Program-made: the position numbers and the translations under genes
Notes under the pieces: generated by a model
Told to the model about the DNA's origin: nothing
Databases searched by the model: none
Seen by the model: the letters and a program-made list of their open reading frames with translations, nothing else
DNA from: an uncultured Nitrosomonadales bacterium
GTDB lineage: Bacteria; Pseudomonadota; Gammaproteobacteria; Burkholderiales; Gallionellaceae
Assembly (NCBI GenBank): GCA_903915035.1
Contig: CAIWRI010000135.1
Coordinates: 1-64,000, forward strand
Length of the DNA: 64,000 nucleotides
Direction: 5' to 3'
Part shown: piece by piece, positions 38,801 through 45,788 of the stretch
Layout: each line of letters begins with the position of its first letter
How positions within the stretch are numbered: the first letter of the stretch is position 1

Positions 38801-38866
38801 GCCTAACGAAGTAAGGGACTGCCCGAATACACATTTGCGCACTTCCGTTGAACCGTAAGGATAGCC
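38801..38866 (-). other. attC-like site between alaS and the cassette-like genes
   Basis: On the minus strand TTCAACGGAAGTGCGCAAA matches the inner left arm of the attC at 33597 (CTCAACTCGGACGTGCGCAAA), and the site ends CTTACTTC-GTTAGGC (core 38801-38807). The outer left core is not clear and the pairing is poor, so it may be degenerate. Confidence 0.45.
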
Positions 38867-38873
38867 AGCACTT

Positions 38874-39356
38874 TCACGGCGACTTATGGGTGAGTAAGGC
38901 AACGAGACCAGTAACTGCACCGATAACGCCTGTGAAGCCGGAGAGCCAGACGAGCCAGTGTGCACGCGCTTCATGTCGAGCTTTTTCTTCACGACGAATC
39001 TCCTCCCTCAACGCAGAAAATCCGCTGGTTGTTAAATACCATCGGTATGTATATTGACCTTCATACCAGTGTTCAGATTCGGTCTTGTCATCGTTGTATC
39101 TGTGCGGAACGGGTACACGAAGTCGGCGCGCCTTGGCGAGTATATTTTTGGTTAGGTGCGAGTCTTCTTCTTCATCAAGTAGATCAATCTCGAACCGATG
39201 ATCACATCCCAAAGATTCAACTTTAACATTATCTTTCAACTTTCGCGCAGCCGTAATATCCTTACCGTATGCACGATCAAGCAACGAGCGTTGCCACGCA
39301 AGGCGCGTTTCTGTCGAAATGGGTAGATTCGAGACTAGACATAGTATAAATGGCAT
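38874..39356 (-). CDS. Hypothetical protein with C-terminal membrane anchor
   Basis: 160 residues. Soluble, charged N-terminal part with WYEGQYTYRWYLTTSGFSAL and REEIRREEKARHEARAHW, then a single hydrophobic segment at the C-terminus (about 135-156) and a short tail. Similar architectures (Y-x-T-x-x-G-F-x-A-L-R-x-E-I-R then a hydrophobic end) are, from memory, common among cassette-borne and other accessory hypotheticals. Its stop lies just before an attC-like site. It may form a unit with the two genes upstream on the same strand. Function unknown; the start could be a few codons later. Confidence 0.6.
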   Translation of the reverse strand: MPFILCLVSNLPISTETRLAWQRSLLDRAYGKDITAARKLKDNVKVESLGCDHRFEIDLLDEEEDSHLTKNILAKARRLRVPVPHRYNDDKTESEHWYEGQYTYRWYLTTSGFSALREEIRREEKARHEARAHWLVWLSGFTGVIGAVTGLVALLTHKSP

Positions 39357-39383
39357 GAGAATCAGCTCTGTTGCAATGTTATG

Positions 39384-39875
39384 CTAGTGTATATTTGCAG
39401 ACAGGAGGTTTAGCGCTACTAGACAACCGACAACGACAATAGCCAGAAAAATCCGATTTAAGAATCGGTAAATTTTTTGCACACTTTCGACGCTTGTCTC
39501 GTGATTGACAGATGAATTTGAACTAGTGGGTAGCGATGAGTCTCGGAGCTGATGAAATACTGTTTGTATTAAATTTTGATTGTTGCAGGATATTGCGTTA
39601 ATTAGTTCATCAAGTTTGTCAGTCACCAAGGTGTTGGCGATTGGAATATCTTCCTTCTTTTGTTGATCACTTTCCTGAGACGACTGTGACGCTGTTTTAT
39701 ATATCACGGTCAAGCATATTGATTCCGCAGTTACAGTGGATTCCTTTTCAACATCCCAAATGGTTTCACCCGTAACATGCCTATAACTAACACTGCTTTC
39801 GCCTGCTAGATAGGCTTGAATATTAGTGGAAAAGGTTAAGTAAATTGATACCTGCTCTAAATTTATTCTGAACAA
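39384..39875 (-). CDS. Hypothetical tail-anchored protein, AT-rich
   Basis: 163 residues, MFRINLEQVSIYLTFSTNIQ, with a soluble body and one hydrophobic segment near the end (RIFLAIVVVGCLVALNLL, about 139-156). Codon use is clearly more AT-rich than in the housekeeping genes around it, which suggests foreign origin. It follows the next gene upstream by only 3 bases, so the two are probably co-transcribed. Not recognised. The shared plan with the neighbour (soluble body plus C-terminal anchor) may mean that they act together at the membrane. Confidence 0.55.
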   Translation of the reverse strand: MFRINLEQVSIYLTFSTNIQAYLAGESSVSYRHVTGETIWDVEKESTVTAESICLTVIYKTASQSSQESDQQKKEDIPIANTLVTDKLDELINAISCNNQNLIQTVFHQLRDSSLPTSSNSSVNHETSVESVQKIYRFLNRIFLAIVVVGCLVALNLLSANIH

Positions 39876-39878
39876 ATT

Positions 39879-40157
39879 CTAGAAGATAGTTGTTGGCAAA
39901 TATGCATTAACAGAAAAGATATGGGGTTCATTCTTGGTTCTTTCTCCGTAAGAAATCTTTCCTTGATATATTTTACTGCTATCATCTCCAATTTCAAAAA
40001 ACGTCACATCCCCTGTTGCTAATTGACCATTATTTTTGATCTCAACGGTATATCCTGACGCAACTTTAGAGGCAAACATAAAACGCTGCATCGACTTGTC
40101 TTTGGTTGCTGAGTAAAAATATCGTTTATCTGTGAGTTCAAAAGTAAATTTTGCCAT
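39879..40157 (-). CDS. Hypothetical small soluble protein, AT-rich
   Basis: 92 residues beginning MAKFTFELTDKRYFYSATKD with a good upstream AGGAAG. Mostly beta-type sequence with many charged residues and no membrane segment. Codon use is AT-rich like its neighbour. It begins about 58 bases after the core-like GTTATGT at 40215 on the minus strand, as a first gene of a cassette would. Not recognised. Confidence 0.55.
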   Translation of the reverse strand: MAKFTFELTDKRYFYSATKDKSMQRFMFASKVASGYTVEIKNNGQLATGDVTFFEIGDDSSKIYQGKISYGERTKNEPHIFSVNAYLPTTIF

Positions 40158-40214
40158 AATGCTTCCTATTTATTTGCATTTTATGCTCCAAAGCCACCAC
40201 TCCAAACCTTCCAC

Positions 40215-40221
40215 ACATAAC
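40215..40221 (-). other. Core-like site GTTATGT
   Basis: Minus strand GGGGGCGCTTTTAAAGC-GTTATGT. Fits GTTRRRY and stands where a cassette boundary would be expected, upstream of the small AT-rich genes. No complementary left arm was found. Confidence 0.35.
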
Positions 40222-40319
40222 GCTTTAAAAGCGCCCCCTTAATGGTACGCACGATAGTCTGATAATGCACGATGCCGCTGGGAAAATTCAGTCCGATTAT
40301 TTACCAATATAGCAGTTGG

Positions 40320-40583
40320 TCATCGAATGTATACTCGATGCGTTCGAGTCCCTGCGCAGTGATTTGTACAGCAAGCGTTGCTGCCTGCCAAATTATCAAC
40401 TTGAGTTATGATTCGTGTATCCGATATTGGCACAAACTTGCCAGTGGCGACTGCCTGCTTTCGAACTGATAATCCTACACCCAACAAGCTTTTATCCCTC
40501 GCTACCATTACACTTTTCAGCCCAACCATGTATTGCACATAAAGGGGCATCATATTTCTGTGTTGGTCAACCTTGGCATACAC
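40320..40583 (-). CDS. Possible small gene, weak
   Basis: 87-codon frame, MYAKVDQHRNMMPLYVQYMV, with no recognisable domain. It is kept because the region lies between other minus-strand cassette-like genes, but there is no ribosome binding site that convinces and the end is rich in Cys, His and Arg in a way that could be chance. Could be decayed. Confidence 0.2.
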   Translation of the reverse strand: MYAKVDQHRNMMPLYVQYMVGLKSVMVARDKSLLGVGLSVRKQAVATGKFVPISDTRIITQVDNLAGSNACCTNHCAGTRTHRVYIR

Positions 40584-40652
40584 AAACCTACATAATTTAG
40601 AGATGTCGAAGAGGCCTAGCTTTCTACCTCAGAATACACTTAGCTTCATAAA

Positions 40653-40907
40653 TCAGGCCGCCAGCAATTGATTACGTGTTCTGTCACCGATACCCAACAA
40701 CAAATTTTCGACGCTAATATCTTCGTCAAGCTGATCCCAGTGCAGTCCACTACCGCCTCCGCTGATTTCATACTGTTCACGTTGCGCAGCTTGGGCATTC
40801 AATAATCGAGGAAAGTAAGCCAACGGCACACCCAACTTGCGTCCATCAACGAAGTCCACCCACATCGTGTTCGCATCGAAACTCACTGCATTAGCTAAAG
40901 AACTCAT
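40653..40907 (-). CDS. DUF2442-family protein
   Basis: 84 residues, MSSLANAVSFDANTMWVDFV then DGRKLGVPLAYFPRLLNA and WDQLDEDISVENLLLG, the standard plan of DUF2442 proteins (GR.L.VPL..FPRLL.A...E.......G.GIHWP.LDED.SV..LL.G). These genes are usually found directly downstream of a DUF4160 gene, as here, and the pair is suspected to behave like a toxin-antitoxin module. It appears intact, whereas its partner is frameshifted. Start overlaps the partner's end. Confidence 0.8.
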   Translation of the reverse strand: MSSLANAVSFDANTMWVDFVDGRKLGVPLAYFPRLLNAQAAQREQYEISGGGSGLHWDQLDEDISVENLLLGIGDRTRNQLLAA

Positions 40908-41132
40908 ACCATGTCCTTTCTATCAATTGACGGTTATCTACAATTACTTTTGTAAGCTCATTCAATTCCTGACTGTTTAGCCCGTAGCTTTCCGATACAC
41001 GAACTTGCGGTTCAAGCCAAAATTTCGCGCTCGAACCTGATTTTCACACATGAACGGTAGAGGTTCTCTCGGATTACCCTCGTTCGAAAAGAAGAAAAAC
41101 GTGTAGCCCTTAAAACGTAAAACAACAGGCAT
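40891..41132 (-). pseudogene. DUF4160 gene, frameshifted
   Basis: From the ATG at 41130-41132 the frame reads MPVVLRFKGYTFFFFSNEGN, the DUF4160 start, but goes off frame near 41060. The other frame continues with AKFWLEPQVRVSESYGLNSQ, ELNELTKVIVDNRQLIERTW and YEFFS, stop at 40891-40893, which is the canonical end. One base appears lost near 41067 and a TGA stands where an Arg codon is expected soon after. It begins 2 bases after recX ends. Confidence 0.75.
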
Positions 41133-41134
41133 TA

Positions 41135-41614
41135 TCAGTCCTCCACATCAGACGATTGCAGCACTTTGAATATCACGTCAAAGCCGAAGCCCCGCGACTG
41201 CAAGAAGCGCATCTGGCGTGCTTTCTCCTTTGCGTCAACAGCTATTGTGCCGAACTTTCGCTGCCATACGCTGCGTGCCGCCTCCAGCTCGCTATCTTTT
41301 AATTCAGGCAAGGCCTGTTCGATTAATTCCTCGCCCATGCCCTTCTCGCGCATTTCACGGGTAATACGCTGTATACCGAAGCGGGATCGCCTGGCATGCA
41401 ACAGTTGCGTTGCGGCGCGTTCATCAGACAGATAACCGCTTTCAGTCAGCTCATTGAGCAAGGCCTCCAGATCGACCCGTTGCAACTGCTCGAAATCATC
41501 TTCAACTTGCACATAGGGACGTAATTTGGCTGCCAGCTCCGCCCGGCTATATTCGCGGCGGGCCAGATATTGCAAGGCTCGCCCGCGAAGACTCAGCTCA
41601 GGGCTTTTCTTCAC
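41135..41614 (-). CDS. recX: Regulatory protein RecX
   Basis: Binds RecA filaments and limits their extension. The 159 residues have the RecX three-helix repeats: [20 protein letters not shown] (about 7-26), [19 protein letters not shown] and [20 protein letters not shown] near the end. Overlaps the 3' end of recA by 17 bases, which links their expression. The usual neighbour alaS is displaced by the cassette-like insertion that starts 2 bases downstream. Confidence 0.92.
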   Translation of the reverse strand: MKKSPELSLRGRALQYLARREYSRAELAAKLRPYVQVEDDFEQLQRVDLEALLNELTESGYLSDERAATQLLHARRSRFGIQRITREMREKGMGEELIEQALPELKDSELEAARSVWQRKFGTIAVDAKEKARQMRFLQSRGFGFDVIFKVLQSSDVED

Positions 41615-42680
41615 CTGAATTGGCGGTCAGCAGCTTTTCCGCCGCTTTGGCCTTGGCGGCCTCTTTCGGCGACGGACCGCCTTCCATCAGCGTCACGCCG
41701 ACAATAGTACGGATCTTGTTTTCAATTTCACGTGCCATTTCAGGACGGGAGCGCAGCAGTTCTCTGACATTGTCCTTGCCTTGGCCAATTTTTTCGCCGT
41801 TATAGCTATACCAGGAACCGGCTTTTTCAATCAGCTTATGCAACACGCCCAGATCAATAATTTCACCTTCGCGGGAAGTGCCCTCACCATACAATATATC
41901 GAACAACGCTTCCTTGAAGGGCGGCGCAACCTTGTTCTTGACCACTTTCACGCGAGTCTCATTGCCGATCACTTCGTCCCCCTTCTTGATAGCCCCGATA
42001 CGGCGAATATCCAGACGAACGGAGGCATAAAACTTCAGCGCATTGCCACCGGTGGTGGTTTCAGGATTACCGAACATCACGCCGATTTTCATGCGCAACT
42101 GGTTGATGAAAATCACCAGCGTGTTGGAGCGTTTGATGTTGGCAGTGAGCTTGCGCAGTGCCTGAGACATCAGGCGCGCATGCAAGCCCATTTGCGCATC
42201 CCCCATTTCGCCTTCGATTTCTGCCTTGGGAGTCAAAGCGGCCACTGAGTCGATCACTACCACATCCACTGAAGCGGAGCGCACCAGCATATCGGTAATT
42301 TCCAGTGCCTGTTCGCCGTTATCGGGTTGTGAGATTAGCAGATCTTCGACCTTGACGCCGAGTTTCTGCGCATATTGCGGATCAAGCGCATGCTCCGCAT
42401 CAATAAAGGCCGCTGTGCCGCCCAGTTTCTGCATTTCTGCGATCACCTGCAAGGCCAGAGTCGTCTTGCCGGAAGATTCAGGTCCGTAAATTTCCACGAC
42501 TCGGCCACGCGGCAAGCCACCCACGCCCAGCGCAATGTCCAGACCAAGCGAGCCGGTAGAGACAACCTGAATATCCTGTGCGACTTCGTTTTCCCCGAGG
42601 CGCATGATAGAACCCTTGCCGAACTGCTTTTCAATCTGACTCAGTGCGGCGGCAAGGGCCTTGCTTTTATTCTCATCCAT
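41598..42680 (-). CDS. recA: Recombinase RecA
   Basis: DNA strand-exchange ATPase and activator of LexA cleavage. 360 residues with [20 protein letters not shown], Walker [14 protein letters not shown] (about 67-79), the L1 region [20 protein letters not shown], Walker B/Q motif [20 protein letters not shown] and the C-terminal DNA-gathering domain. Nothing unusual in length. The upstream 80 bases contain a GAAC-N4-GTTC element. Followed by recX, preceded by pncC on the same strand. Confidence 0.98.
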   Translation of the reverse strand: MDENKSKALAAALSQIEKQFGKGSIMRLGENEVAQDIQVVSTGSLGLDIALGVGGLPRGRVVEIYGPESSGKTTLALQVIAEMQKLGGTAAFIDAEHALDPQYAQKLGVKVEDLLISQPDNGEQALEITDMLVRSASVDVVVIDSVAALTPKAEIEGEMGDAQMGLHARLMSQALRKLTANIKRSNTLVIFINQLRMKIGVMFGNPETTTGGNALKFYASVRLDIRRIGAIKKGDEVIGNETRVKVVKNKVAPPFKEALFDILYGEGTSREGEIIDLGVLHKLIEKAGSWYSYNGEKIGQGKDNVRELLRSRPEMAREIENKIRTIVGVTLMEGGPSPKEAAKAKAAEKLLTANSGEEKP

Positions 42681-42738
42681 TTGGCATTCCTTAATAATTT
42701 AATGCATGGATTATGGCACATCAATCCCCGTCTGAACA

Positions 42739-42750
42739 GAACGAACGTTC
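42739..42750 (-). promoter_or_regulatory. Possible LexA-type operator upstream of recA
   Basis: GAACGAACGTTC on the plus strand, or GAACGTTCGTTC on the minus strand, which fits GAAC-N4-GTTC as in Gram-positive SOS boxes rather than CTGT-N8-ACAG. It lies about 60 bases before the recA start, just inside or after the pncC end (pncC stop at 42762). A weak CATAAT lies between it and the start. Confidence 0.35.
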
Positions 42751-42761
42751 TTTTTATCTTT

Positions 42762-43253
42762 TCAAGTTAACTCAGTGTGAACCTTGAGCAAGTCGATTAC
42801 CCCCTGCAAAGCGATTCGTACCGCTTCGGCACGCACTTCGGCGCGATTGCCGGCGATCAGATAACACCGGCTATATACGGCTGCATTTTTCAGGCCCCAG
42901 GCAAACCATACCGTACCGACCGGCTTGTCCGGCGTACCGCCATCGGGTCCGGCAATTCCGCTGACCGACAAAGCTATCTGTGCCGCACTGTTAATCAACG
43001 CACCGGCCACCATTTCACGCACCACCGCTTCGGATACCGCTCCGTATTGCGCCAGGGTCGGCGCACTCACACCCAGCATTTGCTGCTTGGCCAGATTGGA
43101 ATAAGTCACAAAGCCGCGCTCAAACCAGGCTGAACTCCCGGCCACGCCGGTAATCGCTTGCGCCACCCCGCCGCCGGTACAAGATTCCGCTGTTGCCAGC
43201 AGCAAGCCATGGACTTTGAGCAAATTGCCGGCTTCAGTCGCCAGAATATCCAT
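42762..43253 (-). CDS. pncC: Nicotinamide-nucleotide amidohydrolase (CinA C-terminal type)
   Basis: Deamidates NMN to NaMN, salvaging NAD breakdown products. The 163-residue protein is the stand-alone CinA C-terminal domain: LLATAESCTGGGVAQAITGV (about 18-37) with the catalytic Ser, GFVTYSNLAKQQMLGV, and SGIAGPDGGTPDKPVGTVW. Shares one base with the metZ stop (TAATG at 43253). The pncC-recA order is frequent in bacteria. Confidence 0.93.
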   Translation of the reverse strand: MDILATEAGNLLKVHGLLLATAESCTGGGVAQAITGVAGSSAWFERGFVTYSNLAKQQMLGVSAPTLAQYGAVSEAVVREMVAGALINSAAQIALSVSGIAGPDGGTPDKPVGTVWFAWGLKNAAVYSRCYLIAGNRAEVRAEAVRIALQGVIDLLKVHTELT

Positions 43254-44425
43254 TAATAATTAAGTCCGCGTGCCAGATCGTTCTGAATATCCACCAGCGC
43301 CTCCAACCCTACGCCGATACGAATCAAACCGTCACTGATACCGGCGGCGGCGCGTGCCTCAGGACTGATCCGCGCATGCGTCGTACTGGCGGAATGGCAA
43401 ATCGTGGTGCGGGAATCGCCCAGATTGGCGGTAATCGAGAGCATTTTCGTCTCGTCGATGACCCGCCAGGCAGCCGCTTTGCCGCCCTTGACTTCAAAGG
43501 CAACAATCCCGCCACCGCTTGTTTGCTGACGCATGGCCAGTTCATGCTGCGGATGAGAAGCAAGACCCGGATAGAAAACCCGCGCTACCGACGGTTGTGC
43601 TTCCAGCCAGCCTGCCAGCGCCAGGGCAGACGCCGAATGTGCATCCATGCGAATCTTGAGCGTCTCCATGCCCTTCAGAAACACCCAGGCATTAAAAGCA
43701 CTCATGGTAGGTCCTGCAGTACGCAAAAAGCCATACACACCCGCCATATTTGCGCGATTGCCCAGCACCGCACCGCCCAGCACGCGTCCCTGGCCATCCA
43801 GATACTTGGTTGCGGAATGAATGACAATATCAGCACCCAACGCCAGCGGGCGCTGCAATATCGGCGTACAAAAGCAGTTATCCACCGCCAGTAGTGCACC
43901 GCACCCTTTTGCAATAGCCGAAATCGCCGCAATGTCGGAAATCTCCGTCAGCGGATTAGAGGGGGTTTCCAGAAAAAACAATTTGGTATTGGGTCGCACG
44001 GCAGCCTGCCACTCGGCCACATTGCTAGCTGAGACAAAGCTTGTGTCCACACCGAACTTCTTGATCACATTGTTAAACAGGTTCACGGTAGAGCCAAACA
44101 GGCTTTGCGAGGCGACAATATGGTCGCCGGCTTGCAGCAACCCCATCACGCATGCCAGTATCGCCGACATACCGGAAGCCGTGGCAACGCATTGCTCCGC
44201 CCCTTCCATTGCCGCTAACCGGTCTTCAAACATGCTGACCGTCGGATTGGTGAAGCGCGCATAAATATTGCCCGGTTCTTCGCCGATGAAGCGTGCGGCA
44301 GCTTGCGCTGCGCTCTCGAAGACAAAACTTGAAGTCAGGAACATCGCTTCGGAGTGTTCGCCAAACTGGCTGCGCACACTGCCGGCCCGGATTGCCAATG
44401 TTTCAGGTTGATACAATTCAGTCAT
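43253..44425 (-). CDS. metZ: O-succinylhomoserine sulfhydrylase
   Basis: Uses sulfide to turn O-succinylhomoserine to homocysteine in methionine synthesis. The 390 residues are of the Cys/Met PLP family: TNPTVSMFEDRLAAMEGAEQ (about 60-79), ASGMSAILACVMG, VDNCFCTPILQRPLALGADI and the Schiff-base lysine in HSATKYLDGQGRVLGG (about 209). MetZ rather than MetB is favoured by LETPSNPLTEISDI and the start LYQPETLAIRAGSVRS. In betaproteobacteria it usually lies next to purF; here chrA and a 21-bp array unit separate them. Confidence 0.92.
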   Translation of the reverse strand: MTELYQPETLAIRAGSVRSQFGEHSEAMFLTSSFVFESAAQAAARFIGEEPGNIYARFTNPTVSMFEDRLAAMEGAEQCVATASGMSAILACVMGLLQAGDHIVASQSLFGSTVNLFNNVIKKFGVDTSFVSASNVAEWQAAVRPNTKLFFLETPSNPLTEISDIAAISAIAKGCGALLAVDNCFCTPILQRPLALGADIVIHSATKYLDGQGRVLGGAVLGNRANMAGVYGFLRTAGPTMSAFNAWVFLKGMETLKIRMDAHSASALALAGWLEAQPSVARVFYPGLASHPQHELAMRQQTSGGGIVAFEVKGGKAAAWRVIDETKMLSITANLGDSRTTICHSASTTHARISPEARAAAGISDGLIRIGVGLEALVDIQNDLARGLNY

Positions 44426-44650
44426 TATTCTTCCTTACTATTTATCCGGAAAATTCATTAATAAAAAACCGGTAAGTTTGCTGTCAAAGCGGACAAATCC
44501 AACTTTAGCTGTATTTATCAAGGTATCCGCAAGCGAATTCTTAAACCGGCGCGGTTCAAAAGTAACACCCGCCACCTCACACTGTCAATCTGCTGCATGC
44601 AATTTATTGCGTCTATACCTTTCGGCCTATATATATTTTGGTCTATTATT

Positions 44651-44681
44651 TTATTGAAGCCGTGCGCTCAGAATGCAAGTC
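44651..44681 (+). promoter_or_regulatory. Conserved leader of the second 21-bp array
   Basis: AGCCGTGCGCTC (44658-44669) matches 22607-22618 at 11 of 12 bases, and TGCAAGTC (44674-44681) is identical to 22634-22641. Both are preceded by an AT-rich stretch with TTATTG. The 21-bp array begins with the GTC of the second block at both loci. Confidence 0.6.
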
Positions 44682-44851
44682 GTGGCGGTGCAGTATTTCT
44701 TCTCTGCATTTTCCCGACAGCAGAATAAGCGAAATAGAATGGGTGTCAGGCAGGAATTGAAGGGTATCCCGCGAAAATCGAGGAGCATTCCTCAGGAGTC
44801 GGGGAACATCTGACAGGAAACAGGGAGCATAAAGAAACATCCGGCAGTATA
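44679..44851. repeat. Second array of 21-bp repeats (about 8 units)
   Basis: Clear units end at 44746 (GGGTGT), 44767 (GGGTAT), 44788 (GGAGCAT), 44809 (GGAACAT) and 44830 (GGAGCAT), each 21 bases apart; weaker units lie on both sides. Unit sequence differs from the first array, but the 21-base period, the leader and the downstream gene family are the same. A 71-codon minus-strand frame through it (44646-44861) is a by-product of the repeat and is not called a gene. Confidence 0.75.
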
Positions 44852-44893
44852 AAAGCAGCAATTAATTCTATCGTACGCCTATAAAATCCGTAT

Positions 44894-44920
44894 TATAATG
44901 TTTTTTTAAGGAGATTGATC
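44894..44920 (+). promoter_or_regulatory. -10 box and ribosome binding site of the decayed gene
   Basis: TATAAT at 44894-44899 and AAGGAG at 44908-44913, seven bases before the ATG. If the -10 is used the leader RNA would be very short and would exclude the 21-bp array. No good -35 was seen. Confidence 0.45.
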
Positions 44921-45496
44921 ATGGCGACTAAGAGCTACCTGCCCAAAGACGATAGGGGCAAGCTGGCATTGCTTAAGCATTTTTCAGCAAATTTATCCGC
45001 GTATGTCGCTAATTTTGGTATCAGCACGAAGACGCAGGAAAGGCTGAACGCGGATACTGCCGCTTTTGATTATTCAGTTACCCGGCAGCAGCAGAGGCAA
45101 AGCGCACAAATGGACTGCGTATAAAAATCAGCTGCGCGATGGCGGTACGGGTTCGGCTAGCTGGCCGGTTGAGATTCAAAGCGATCAGGCCATCTCCCTG
45201 CGGTCAGCCCCGGCATCATGGTGCCTCTGTCCACATTGGTTGCCGGCATTAAAGGGCCGTTACAGTGCGAGTCATCCTATTGTCTGCTGAATCAAGGGCG
45301 AGGCTGGCGCGATTGAGATCTGGGTGGACAGGGGTAATGGTTTTGCATTTTTCACCATCAATATCGAACCCGATACCATTAATAAAACAGCGTTGCCGGC
45401 GATGGGCGCTATCTGGAAATACAAGGCAATTTACCGGCTGCATGATGAACAGGTCGGTCAATGGAGCGACGTCTTGAACATGCCGCTCAGTGCCTG
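44921..45496 (+). pseudogene. Decayed gene of the 21-bp-array-associated family
   Basis: Starts MATKSYLPKDDRGKLALLKH and FSANLSAYVANFGIST, then leaves frame near 45110. Other frames carry the continuation: WTAYKNQLRDGGTGSASWPV, PGIMVPLSTLVAGIKG and, to the stop at 45494-45496, IEIWVDRGNGFAFFTIN and IWKYKAIYRLHDEQVGQWSD. Joined, these give one protein of about 190-220 residues of a family I know only as hypothetical, with a C-terminal beta-domain of fibronectin-like type. At least two frameshifts and a probable deletion make it inactive. The truncated gene at 23256 belongs to the same family. Confidence 0.7.
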
Positions 45497-45788
45497 ATTC
45501 GGCGCTTTTCCGGCGCTGCAGCTTCTCCGGAAAAGTCCCGAAATAATCGTTCTGCGAATACCCGCCGCCCGGCACTATGCGGATGGTTTTTTCATGCCGT
45601 CCAGCATGTTAAGGATTTTAATTGCACAAGAAGGCCGGAGGCCGCATAAGCGCCTTGGCTTATTACTCTTGCCCTTTCAGCCTAAAACAACAGATAATTC
45701 CCTGCGTCGGGAATAATGCACACTTCCCGCATTAAGAGAAATTATTGTTCAGGGTCTGCTCTGAAATTGGCTATGCCAGGGAAGCATT

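Noticed and set aside
40330-40370. tRNA-like T-loop (gttcgagtccc)
   Set aside because: The flanking bases do not pair as a T-stem and no acceptor, D or anticodon arms fit around it.
44426-44650. SAM riboswitch upstream of metZ
   Set aside because: No SAM-I or SAM-II core elements could be recognised in the leader.
44646-44861. 71-residue minus-strand gene
   Set aside because: By-product of the second 21-bp array; no start signals.
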